DNA of 64,000 nt, from contig CP073759.1 of assembly GCA_018398995.1 (NCBI GenBank), positions 1,752,311 through 1,816,310 on the forward strand. Direction: 5' to 3'. Position 1 is the stretch's first letter. Each line of letters starts with the position of its first letter. This DNA comes from Methylophilaceae bacterium. Its GTDB lineage: Bacteria; Pseudomonadota; Gammaproteobacteria; Burkholderiales; Methylophilaceae. The position numbers and the translations under genes are program-made. The notes under the pieces are model-generated. The model was given only the letters and a program-made list of their open reading frames with translations. It did no database searches and was not told where the DNA came from. This document shows, one piece after another, positions 1 to 7,799 of this stretch.

Positions 1-426
1 TCAGTAGAGCGGATGCAACTGCGCGTTAGGGGTTTAACAGATGGGCGACATATCGTTACGTGTAATGGTAGGCCATTGCCATTACAGCCAACAGGCAATA
101 CAGGCGAATATGTTGCTGGTGTTCGTTTTTGTGCTTGGAACCCATGGTCAGCATTACACCCAACCATAGGTGTGCAAGCGCCATTAATTTTTGATTTAGT
201 GGATACCTGGAGCAATAAAGCGATAGGCGGTTGTACTTACCACGTGTCACATCCTGGAGGTAGAAACTATGATACTTTTCCAGTGAACGCAAATGAGGCG
301 GAGGCACGTCGTTTTGCCCGTTTCTGGAATCATGGACACAAGCCGGGTCAATTAAAAATAACGCTAGAGGAACGCAATCCTAGGTTTCCAATGACATTGG
401 ATTTAAGGTGGCAAACAAGTAGTTAA
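1..426 (+). CDS. DUF2126 protein, C-terminal end only (5' part outside window)
   Basis: The frame is open from base 1, so this is the last ~141 residues of a longer gene; the first internal Met is at base 13. The segment reads like the end of DUF2126 proteins, which are usually fused behind a transglutaminase-like domain: it holds the conserved stretches VRGLTDGRHIVTCNGRPLPL, GGCTYHVSHPGGRNY and FPVNANEAEARR. In other proteobacteria such genes sit with the ATP-grasp, alpha-E and Anbu genes that follow here, but this one is convergent to them. The family is thought to take part in making or cleaving an unknown peptide-like product. Function is inferred from family context only. Confidence 0.8.
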   Translation, partial: SVERMQLRVRGLTDGRHIVTCNGRPLPLQPTGNTGEYVAGVRFCAWNPWSALHPTIGVQAPLIFDLVDTWSNKAIGGCTYHVSHPGGRNYDTFPVNANEAEARRFARFWNHGHKPGQLKITLEERNPRFPMTLDLRWQTSS

Positions 427-499
427 ATACATCAAACACTTTTTGTTTTTTAAAACGGTAGAATCCTTTGGGCATGACTTAAATTGCGATGTATGCAAA

Positions 500-1267
500 T
501 TAACTTAAATGCTGATGGCTGGTTTCTGAGCTTACTAGCTCTTCTTCCCATTCAAATTTAGGTAAGCTCATTAAGGCATTTACTAAGCCGTTATTCCATT
601 TTTCGGCAAGCTCTTTGGCAAATGCATCATCTTCAGTTAAATGCATTTTTCTACCCTCAGTTAAGCTGCCTGCTTGGTAAAGCATGAGGTCAATTGGCGG
701 GCCTACCGTCAGATTACTACGAATGGTTGAGTTCATAGAAACCAATGCACAACGTGCAGCGCGATTAAGCGATGTATCACGTTTGATAATGCGGTCTAAT
801 ATTGGTTTCCCATATTTTGTTTCACCAATTTGCAGATAAGGATGTTCATCTGATTCACTAATAAAGTTACCTTGCGGGTAAATGAGTGAAATTTCTGGGT
901 GATCAGATCCAATTTGGCCTGCCACAATAAATGTTGCCTGAAAGCTTGTATTGCCCGCATCTCGCACAACATGTACGTTTTGTATTTTTGTGCTGGTGCT
1001 AGCGATGTAATCGATTGCTTCATGCATGCTGCTAACACTTAACAGATTTGGCAACACTGCTTTATCGAGATCATTTTGTAATTTCTTTAACACCTGCTGC
1101 GTAGTTGCCAAATTACCCGAGGACATGATGGTAATAAATCGATTGTTAAGCCATGAAAATGTATGCATTTTATTGTAGGTTGATACATTGTCAAAACCAG
1201 CATTGGTGCGCGAATCTGAGCACAATACAAGTCCTTCATGAGTGTTAATGGCAAGGCAATAAGTCAT
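500..1267 (-). CDS. Anbu-type proteasome-like peptidase, catalytic copy
   Basis: This 255-residue protein belongs to the Anbu (COG3484) branch of N-terminal-nucleophile hydrolases related to HslV and proteasome beta subunits. The start gives Met-Thr, so Met removal would expose Thr1. Counting from that Thr, Asp17 (in LVLCSDSR) and Lys32 (in TYNKM) are present, so the proteasome catalytic trio is intact. It is the last gene of a minus-strand operon after ATP-grasp, alpha-E and a second Anbu copy, with a 118-nt gap to that copy. Anbu proteins form ring or spiral assemblies; the substrate is unknown. The neighbouring ligase-like genes suggest it processes their product. Confidence 0.88.
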   Translation of the reverse strand: MTYCLAINTHEGLVLCSDSRTNAGFDNVSTYNKMHTFSWLNNRFITIMSSGNLATTQQVLKKLQNDLDKAVLPNLLSVSSMHEAIDYIASTSTKIQNVHVVRDAGNTSFQATFIVAGQIGSDHPEISLIYPQGNFISESDEHPYLQIGETKYGKPILDRIIKRDTSLNRAARCALVSMNSTIRSNLTVGPPIDLMLYQAGSLTEGRKMHLTEDDAFAKELAEKWNNGLVNALMSLPKFEWEEELVSSETSHQHLS

Positions 1268-1385
1268 TGTTAAGCAGTCCCGGAAGTGCAGAATTAAGCA
1301 CTATTATTGTTACATTTTTATATTTATTTTTAGCCAAGCTCAATTGTATTCTATAAGCCATACAATCTAAAAGACAATTAATCAA

Positions 1386-2138
1386 TTAAATATCGTTTGG
1401 TTTGGACTTTTCATTTTCCCAAGAAAAACGAGGTAAGCTGTCAAGCGCTCTAGTAACGCCTTTGCTCCAAGCGCTCGACATTTGATTGAAAAATTGACTA
1501 TTTTCATTCAATAATAAGTAGTGGCTTGTTGCTAAGCTATTATTCTTGTAAAGCAGTAATTCGGCTTGCATGGTTACTGTAGGGTTGCCGCGTATGGTAG
1601 AGTCAACAGACACCAAAGCGGCATGTGCCGCAGTGTTTAAACTTATATTTCGCTTAATAATACGATCTAAAATAGGTTTGCCAAATTTCATATCACCTAT
1701 TTGCAAAAAAGGCGAGTCATGCGACTCATGTATAAAGTTACCTTCTGCATAAATCAGTAAGGTTTCCATTTGTGTATTACCTATCTGTCCAGCAACAATA
1801 AAGTTAGCAGCGCTTGATGTGTGTTTATCTGCGCTTTGCATATGTGCATTTTGTTGTTGAACGCTGATGCTAGCGATGTAATCTGATACTTCGTTAAGAC
1901 TATTGGCGGTTAATAAATTGCGGGTGGCATGTTGCCTTAAATCTTGTTGAATTTGTTTTAAAACACCATCAATCGTCAGCTGATTACCCGAACTTAATAT
2001 TGTAATCATTCGATTGCCTGGCCAGATAAATCGCTGCATATTTGAACTGAGCCGCTCTTTATCTGTATAGGTGGCGCTAAATGAAGCTGCACACAAAACC
2101 AAACCTTCATGGGTGTTAATCGATAAACAATATGACAC
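1386..2138 (-). CDS. Anbu-type paralogue lacking the catalytic residues
   Basis: This is a clear paralogue of the downstream Anbu gene; both share the stretch INTHEGLVLC near the N terminus. I place the start at the GTG at 2138 because it aligns with the first residue of the paralogue; an upstream ATG at 2162 would add eight residues and bury the N terminus. With that start the catalytic Thr1 is Ser, Asp17 is Ala (LVLCAAS) and Lys32 is Asn (SSNMQ). The gene is otherwise full length (250 residues) with no stop, so it looks like a maintained but inactive subunit, perhaps structural in mixed rings. It follows the alpha-E gene with a 10-nt gap. The start codon has no strong ribosome binding site. 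Confidence 0.82.
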   Translation of the reverse strand: MSYCLSINTHEGLVLCAASFSATYTDKERLSSNMQRFIWPGNRMITILSSGNQLTIDGVLKQIQQDLRQHATRNLLTANSLNEVSDYIASISVQQQNAHMQSADKHTSSAANFIVAGQIGNTQMETLLIYAEGNFIHESHDSPFLQIGDMKFGKPILDRIIKRNISLNTAAHAALVSVDSTIRGNPTVTMQAELLLYKNNSLATSHYLLLNENSQFFNQMSSAWSKGVTRALDSLPRFSWENEKSKPNDI

Positions 2139-2148
2139 GCCGATTAAC

Positions 2149-3084
2149 TTACTGAATATCAAAGTATTGTTTGGTTATCGCATCGTTAATATCACCAATA
2201 AATTGTTGTGATAAATCGATATGCTCATGCAATTTCTCTTCACTCATCGACTGTTCATCTTTTTTGGCTAACGATTTTTGTGCCAGTCTCACTGTTTTGA
2301 TGACTTCTTTGCTATTAGGCATCTCAATAAGACAAGCTTCTAATTCGCCTATGCAATGCAATATGCTGCGCGGAAAGCGTTTTTCGTTGAATAAAAAATC
2401 AACGACATCTGGCATATTGATATGAAAATGTTTTGTGCGACGATAGGTTTGGTAAGCTGACAGCGATTTCAGAATACTCGCCCACAAGGTTTCTTTTGCA
2501 ACCTCATAGAGCGGGTGATCTTCTGGCAAAGAAATAGCATAGTTGACATCCATAATTCGGGTCGTCATATCTGCACGTTCTAAGTTTCTACCGATTTTCA
2601 TGAAATGATAGGGTAGGTTGCGCTCCATAGCACCAAAGATTAAGCCAATAATGGCTTGTCGTTGGTAAATGACCTCTTGCAAGAAAATATATTTTTTTCG
2701 TCTTTTATTAGAGGTATCTTCAATATTGCTTAAGATATACAAATAAAGACCGTTCACGCGCTCCCAAAGCTCTTCAGGCAATAGCTCTCTTAGGGTGCGG
2801 GTATTTTCACGCGCATATTTAATGCAAGCAAAGATCGAGCTAGGATTGCGTTCATCAGCAATTAAAAAATGAATAATGTCATTTTCTTTAGCAGTTTTGT
2901 GATATTTGTTATAGAGGTGGTCAACGCCTACAATTTCGAGCAGTGTTTTCCAGCCAATAGAAGCATCGGTTGGCATGTCTAATAGGGTATCAGTAATCTT
3001 AATAATCAGACGTGCGGTGTTTTCTGCACGTTCTAGATAGCGTGCCATCCAATAGAGATTTTCAGCATCACGGGCAAGCATCAT
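2149..3084 (-). CDS. Alpha-E domain protein (DUF403)
   Basis: The 311-residue protein opens with MLARDAENLYWMARYLERAE, the characteristic start of the alpha-E (DUF403/COG2307) family, which is predicted to be all alpha-helical. No catalytic activity is established for the family. It is almost always found next to a circularly permuted ATP-grasp protein, as here: the upstream ATP-grasp gene ends 2 nt before it. It is taken to be a partner or substrate-binding component of the ATP-grasp enzyme in a peptide or amide ligation pathway whose product is unknown. Confidence 0.9.
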   Translation of the reverse strand: MMLARDAENLYWMARYLERAENTARLIIKITDTLLDMPTDASIGWKTLLEIVGVDHLYNKYHKTAKENDIIHFLIADERNPSSIFACIKYARENTRTLRELLPEELWERVNGLYLYILSNIEDTSNKRRKKYIFLQEVIYQRQAIIGLIFGAMERNLPYHFMKIGRNLERADMTTRIMDVNYAISLPEDHPLYEVAKETLWASILKSLSAYQTYRRTKHFHINMPDVVDFLFNEKRFPRSILHCIGELEACLIEMPNSKEVIKTVRLAQKSLAKKDEQSMSEEKLHEHIDLSQQFIGDINDAITKQYFDIQ

Positions 3085-3086
3085 GG

Positions 3087-4535
3087 CTAGTGACCTCCTT
3101 CAACTATCCAAGTATCTTTGCTGCCGCCACCTTGTGATGAGTTAACCACTAGCGAACCTTGTCGCATAGCAACACGGGTCAACCCTCCCATCGTGACATG
3201 TAATTGTTCGGATTGCAGCACGAATGGTCGCAAATCTAGATGGCGTGGTGCAAGTTGACCATTAATAATCGTAGGCCCTGTTGAAATGTTGAGTGTGGGT
3301 TGTGCCATGTAATTACGCGGATTTTCAGTGATGAGTTTAGTAAATTCATCACGCTCTTTTTTAGTAGAGCGTGGCCCAATCAACATGCCATAGCCACCTG
3401 ATTCATTGGCTGGTTTAACAACTAGTTTGTCTAAATTATTTAATACATATTCACGTTGATCTTCATACATGCACAAATAACTGGGTACATTCTTGATAAT
3501 CGGCTCTTCGCCTAAATAATATTGAATGATTTGAGGCACAAACGTATAAACAATTTTGTCATCTGCAACGCCTGCACCCGGCGCATTTGCAATAGCAACA
3601 TTACCTTTACGCCAGGCACGCATGAGGCCTTTTACCCCAAGCACAGATTCTGGATTAAACACTTCAGGATCAAGAAAATCATCATCTACACGGCGGTAAA
3701 TCACATCCACACGTTCTAAGCCTGTGATGGTTTTCATATAAACAATATCTTTATCGTCCACAACCAAATCAGAGCCTTCTGCCAAATTAGCACTCATTTG
3801 CTCGGCCAAATAACTGTGCTCAAAGTAAGCCGAGTTATATATACCAGGTGTTAATACTACAATCACTGGTGATTTTATTTTTCGTGGTGATAAGGCTGTC
3901 AGTGTTTTATAAAGTAGTGTTGGGTAGTTGTCGATTGGCTTAATGTTGGTAGTCTGGAATAATTCAGGAAACACGCGCTTCATGATTTGGCGGTTTTCTA
4001 ACATATAAGAAACACCAGAAGGCACACGTAAATTGTCTTCTAATACATACATGGTACCATCCGCATCTCTAACCAAATCAGTGCCACAGATATGCGCCCA
4101 TGCACCAAAACGGGGCGTTATGCCTATACATTGTTGACGGAAGTTTTTTGAGCCACTAAGGACTTCAATTGGAAAAATGCCGTCTTTAACAATGCGTTGC
4201 TCATTGTATAAATCATTGATAAACATATTAAGGGCAGTGAGTCTTTGTTTAAGCCCTTTTTGTACTGTATCCCATTCTTTGCTATCAATAATTCTTGGCA
4301 CAATGTCAAATGGCCAAGCTCTATCGATATTGCCAGCGTCAGAATAAATGGTAAAAGTAACGCCCATTGCTAAAATGGCAGAATCAACCGCTTGCTTTCT
4401 TGCCGCCAACTCTGCCTCGTCCATAGAGGCTAAGTAATCTAATAAGGGTTTGGCAACATCGCGTGGTAACAGTTGATGATCAAATAACTCATCATAAGCT
4501 TGATTATTAGCGTATTCTTCAGCAGATATTTTCAT
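3087..4535 (-). CDS. Circularly permuted ATP-grasp type 2 protein (DUF404/DUF407)
   Basis: The 482-residue protein matches the COG2308 circularly permuted ATP-grasp family, for example VLEDNLRVPSGVSYMLENR near residue 165, VVKPANESGGYGML near residue 375 and RPFVL near the C terminus. Members are predicted ATP-dependent carboxylate-amine ligases; no product is known. It is the first gene of the operon leading to alpha-E and the two Anbu copies. The gene is full length. The 130 nt upstream (4536-4665) hold no other gene and presumably the operon promoter. Confidence 0.92.
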   Translation of the reverse strand: MKISAEEYANNQAYDELFDHQLLPRDVAKPLLDYLASMDEAELAARKQAVDSAILAMGVTFTIYSDAGNIDRAWPFDIVPRIIDSKEWDTVQKGLKQRLTALNMFINDLYNEQRIVKDGIFPIEVLSGSKNFRQQCIGITPRFGAWAHICGTDLVRDADGTMYVLEDNLRVPSGVSYMLENRQIMKRVFPELFQTTNIKPIDNYPTLLYKTLTALSPRKIKSPVIVVLTPGIYNSAYFEHSYLAEQMSANLAEGSDLVVDDKDIVYMKTITGLERVDVIYRRVDDDFLDPEVFNPESVLGVKGLMRAWRKGNVAIANAPGAGVADDKIVYTFVPQIIQYYLGEEPIIKNVPSYLCMYEDQREYVLNNLDKLVVKPANESGGYGMLIGPRSTKKERDEFTKLITENPRNYMAQPTLNISTGPTIINGQLAPRHLDLRPFVLQSEQLHVTMGGLTRVAMRQGSLVVNSSQGGGSKDTWIVEGGH

Positions 4536-4665
4536 AGTGGTTTGATACTACAGAATATAATGGAATATCACTAGCGAATAGTATGCCAGTATTCTGTAAA
4601 AGTGACTGATTCACATGTCCAATGGTGGCTTCAATGGTTGCAGTTTTGGTTAAAATGGCCACTAT

Positions 4666-5070
4666 TTATTGGTCAAAAACCCAATGTTTGCTTAACACAT
4701 AGGTAATCAAAGCAATCAACAGCATGACGATTCCCAATAGCAACCAAAATGGAAGCGGTGTCGTTTGCAATCCTAACCATAATAAACTTTGATTCCCTAG
4801 AAAGCTGAATAGCGCCACAATAAAAAATTTAAAGATTGCTTGCTGGTGCTTAGTGGTAGTTCCTTGAAATGTCCAAAGACGGTGTCCAACGTAACTAACT
4901 GGAAATGCGGCTAAAAATCCCAGCCAGTTACTGTTTGTCGCAGCAATATTGTCCCACCAGTAGTAACTAAACATCGCCACCGCATAATGCGTTAGCGATG
5001 CTGCGATGCCTACGACAATAAAAGTGAAGTATTTGACAAAAATACTGCTTAGGGTTTGCATTAGTCTCAT
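4666..5070 (-). CDS. GtrA-family membrane protein
   Basis: The 134-residue protein has four predicted membrane helices with short loops and the GtrA-like pattern NWLGFLAAFPVSYVGHRLWTF in the middle. GtrA proteins help flip polyprenyl-linked sugars or act in cell-surface polysaccharide decoration. Its start overlaps the stop of the upstream GT39 gene by 4 nt, so the two are translationally coupled and form an operon with the GT2 gene. Confidence 0.85.
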   Translation of the reverse strand: MRLMQTLSSIFVKYFTFIVVGIAASLTHYAVAMFSYYWWDNIAATNSNWLGFLAAFPVSYVGHRLWTFQGTTTKHQQAIFKFFIVALFSFLGNQSLLWLGLQTTPLPFWLLLGIVMLLIALITYVLSKHWVFDQ

Positions 5071-6473
5071 AAGATGAACACGTTATATTTACCGTATGTT
5101 CGAATGGGCTGTTTTTTGATATTGAATAATGGGTGCTGCGGCAAGTGACCTTTTTTGATGACAATGTAGCGTACTTTGTTGTCTCTTTTTGGCATGTGTG
5201 CCACATCTTTAATAAGGTTAACGCGCCCGTGACTGTAGAACTTAGCCGAAAATGGCACCCGATTCAGAAAGTAAACATCTTCTAATGGAACATTCATCGA
5301 TTGAAATGTCTGAATGAGATATTTGGTCGTTTTAAATTCAACTGTAGATCCCGTAGTTAATATAATGAGATAAACAAGCTTTATTGCCACCACGCATGCC
5401 ATGGCTATTTGTAATAGGTTTGTGATGAAGCGCTGGTTAAAAGACTGCATGAGGATATGCGAGAAAATCATGGCTAACGCAGGTAGCCCTGGCAGTACAT
5501 ATGTCCATAATACATTGCCAGAAAGGGTGAAAAATACCAAAGGGGTAAACGCCCAAGCAAGTAATAGACTCTTCCCTGGCAATGTGGAATCGAAAGCGCT
5601 TGCTAGCATTTTCTTTCCGTTTTGATAAAGCAAATAGGGAATAATAAAGCACCAAGGGATGGTAGCAGTGATTAAAAATAGCCAAATTGTCCCCCGTGGG
5701 AAATCATGTGCCGAACCATACAAATCGCCTTGCCAGCCGGCCACTACAAAGCGCTGCCAATGCTCGCCTAATATAAAGTAATTTAAAAACCCAGGGGTCT
5801 TTTGTTCGGCTAACCAATACCACGGCAAACTTAACAGGAGTGTTACGCTAATAATCAACAATAGATGATAGCGTTTATACAAAACGCTTAACTGCCTAGT
5901 TGCAACCATCCAAACTACAAGTGGCGTCAGAAACAAAATGAGCGCTATCGGCCCTTTGGCGAGCAAGCCGATAGACAAACCAATAGCCAGATAGACTGAA
6001 TTGTTGGCTACGCTACCGCGATGTTGCACCACTTGATACTGGCTATAGAGCACGATAGCGCCGCCAAGCACCAGCACCATATCAGTGATTACCGCAACTG
6101 ATGAAAGATAAAAAAGCGTAAAGCTAAGCAATACGGGCAGAGTGAACAAGGCTAGCTGTTTCGAATAGCTTTTTGCTGTGAGATAGGTTGCTGCCAACAC
6201 CAGTAGACTGACAACCCAATAAAAGAAGCGCGCACCAAACTCATTAATGCCAAACAATTTAAACCCAAATAAGGTCACCCAAAAAGATAACGGTGGTTTG
6301 CCCCAAAAAGGCTGATTATCATCAAACCAAGGGGTAATCCAATCATTGAGCGCCAACATACGTCTTGCAATATCGGCATATCTGGCTTCGGTTGTATCCA
6401 TTAATGGGTAAAGACCAATTAATATCAATTGGCTCAGCATGGCTAGCCAAAACACTATTTTAAGTTTGTTCAT
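5067..6473 (-). CDS. ArnT/PMT-like glycosyltransferase (GT39-type)
   Basis: This is a multi-spanning inner-membrane protein with a first helix at residues 5-22, then the motif TTEARYADIARRM typical of ArnT/PMT enzymes, whose acidic residue is catalytic, and the loop around WGKPPLSFW. Such enzymes transfer a sugar from a polyprenyl-phosphate carrier to lipid A or protein. I choose the ATG at 6473, one base after the upstream GT2 stop; a longer frame to 6536 would add 21 residues before the first membrane segment and overlap the GT2 gene. With the GT2 and GtrA neighbours it forms a complete carrier-synthesis, flipping and transfer set. The sugar is unknown. Confidence 0.85.
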   Translation of the reverse strand: MNKLKIVFWLAMLSQLILIGLYPLMDTTEARYADIARRMLALNDWITPWFDDNQPFWGKPPLSFWVTLFGFKLFGINEFGARFFYWVVSLLVLAATYLTAKSYSKQLALFTLPVLLSFTLFYLSSVAVITDMVLVLGGAIVLYSQYQVVQHRGSVANNSVYLAIGLSIGLLAKGPIALILFLTPLVVWMVATRQLSVLYKRYHLLLIISVTLLLSLPWYWLAEQKTPGFLNYFILGEHWQRFVVAGWQGDLYGSAHDFPRGTIWLFLITATIPWCFIIPYLLYQNGKKMLASAFDSTLPGKSLLLAWAFTPLVFFTLSGNVLWTYVLPGLPALAMIFSHILMQSFNQRFITNLLQIAMACVVAIKLVYLIILTTGSTVEFKTTKYLIQTFQSMNVPLEDVYFLNRVPFSAKFYSHGRVNLIKDVAHMPKRDNKVRYIVIKKGHLPQHPLFNIKKQPIRTYGKYNVFIL

Positions 6474-6474
6474 A

Positions 6475-7509
6475 TTAGTTATAGTGTTGAAATTGATTGG
6501 GGCAATGATTGTCAAGCTGTTTAATGGATTCAGCATCTTGATGGGTTTTGCTTAAGCACTCATCAACTAAGAATAAGGGTCTGCCTTTGATTTCGCTAAA
6601 CAGGCGACTCATGTACTCTCCGATGACGCCGATAGACATTAATTGGATGCCGCCAAGAAATAACATGGTCAGAAAAAGTGTAGGGAACCCTCTAACAGCA
6701 TCGCCAAACATTAAAGTTTTAAAAAGGTAAACCAGCGCCACACTAAATGAGCCGGCCGCAAATAAAAATCCAATATAAGTCGATATTTTAAGTGGTGCTG
6801 TTGAAAAGTTGGTAATGCCGTCTAGTGCAAAGTTCCATAGCTTCCAATATGGCCATTTTGTCTTACCAGCTTGGCGAGGCATGCGCACATAATCAATCGT
6901 GACTTTTTGAAAGCCAATCCATGCAAATAAGCCTTTCATAAAGCGATTTCGCTCAGGCAGTCGGTTAATTGCATTCACCGCCTTTCTACTCAAAAGTCTA
7001 AAATCACCCACATTTTCTTCAATTTCAACATCGCCAATTAACCGCATGAATTTATAAAAATACTTGGCTGTTTGTTTTTTTAGCAAGGAGTCTCCCTCGC
7101 GCCCGATACGCCGCATATTAACAATATCAACGCCCGATAACCACGCGTCTACCATGAGTGGAATATGATGAGGTGGATCTTGAAGGTCGCAATCCATGAC
7201 TATCGTTGCGTCGCCTGTGGTTTTTTGCAAACCAGCACTCACCGCTAATTCTTTGCCAAAATTTCTACTCAATTTAATTAAAACAACATTGGGATTATTT
7301 GCTTTAATGCTTTTGAGGATGGAGTAACTCTTGTCGCTACTGCCGTCATCAATGTAAATGATTTCATAATGGTATTGCTGGATTTTTAAAACGGAAGAAA
7401 GGGTGTTGTGGAAAATTTCAATGACTTCAGATTCGTTATAAACGGGGATGACAATGCTAATTAATTGGTTGTTTTTGATGTCTTGCGACGTTCGTAATAG
7501 CTGGCCCAT
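6475..7509 (-). CDS. GT2 glycosyltransferase, ArnC/GtrB-like
   Basis: The 344-residue protein has an N-terminal GT-A fold (ISIVIPVYNESEVI, IIYIDDGSSD, IVMDCDLQDPP as the DxD region) and two C-terminal membrane helices, the layout of polyprenyl-phosphate glycosyltransferases such as ArnC, GtrB and DPM1-like enzymes. It would load a sugar onto undecaprenyl phosphate for the ArnT-like enzyme downstream. An AGGA-type ribosome binding site precedes the ATG. It is the first gene of the three-gene operon. Confidence 0.9.
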   Translation of the reverse strand: MGQLLRTSQDIKNNQLISIVIPVYNESEVIEIFHNTLSSVLKIQQYHYEIIYIDDGSSDKSYSILKSIKANNPNVVLIKLSRNFGKELAVSAGLQKTTGDATIVMDCDLQDPPHHIPLMVDAWLSGVDIVNMRRIGREGDSLLKKQTAKYFYKFMRLIGDVEIEENVGDFRLLSRKAVNAINRLPERNRFMKGLFAWIGFQKVTIDYVRMPRQAGKTKWPYWKLWNFALDGITNFSTAPLKISTYIGFLFAAGSFSVALVYLFKTLMFGDAVRGFPTLFLTMLFLGGIQLMSIGVIGEYMSRLFSEIKGRPLFLVDECLSKTHQDAESIKQLDNHCPNQFQHYN

Positions 7510-7642
7510 GGGGGTCCTTTCCTTAATGAAAATGTTGTTTTTTTGACTAAAAATTAATATTTTTTCTTAAAAATATACAAAAAACAATTAAAAGACTTGA
7601 CATTAAAAAAATAGTTTAAAATTTAATGATTTATTTTTATGC

Positions 7643-7669
7643 CCAATTAACGCATATTGCGTTAATTGG
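7643..7669. promoter_or_regulatory. Perfect 12-bp inverted repeat, possible operator
   Basis: Arms CCAATTAACGCA and TGCGTTAATTGG are separated by TAT. They lie in the 290-bp gap between the GT2 operon start and the end of uup, which is otherwise AT-rich and holds no recognisable gene. No T-run follows on either strand, so it is not a typical terminator. It is about 134 bp upstream of the GT2 start codon and could be an operator for that operon. Confidence 0.5.
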
Positions 7670-7799
7670 ATGTTGTGATTTGAGAACACTGAACAGGATT
7701 GATGAGACAAAGCGACATCGTGTAGCCGCCAAATTGAAGGGGGGGTGGTTACGTTTATTAACTCAGGAGATGCTTATTCTATTTAGCTAAAAATACAGC

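Noticed and set aside
7670-7799. Small gene near 7703
   Set aside because: The ATG there leads to a stop after seven codons; nothing else is coding-like.
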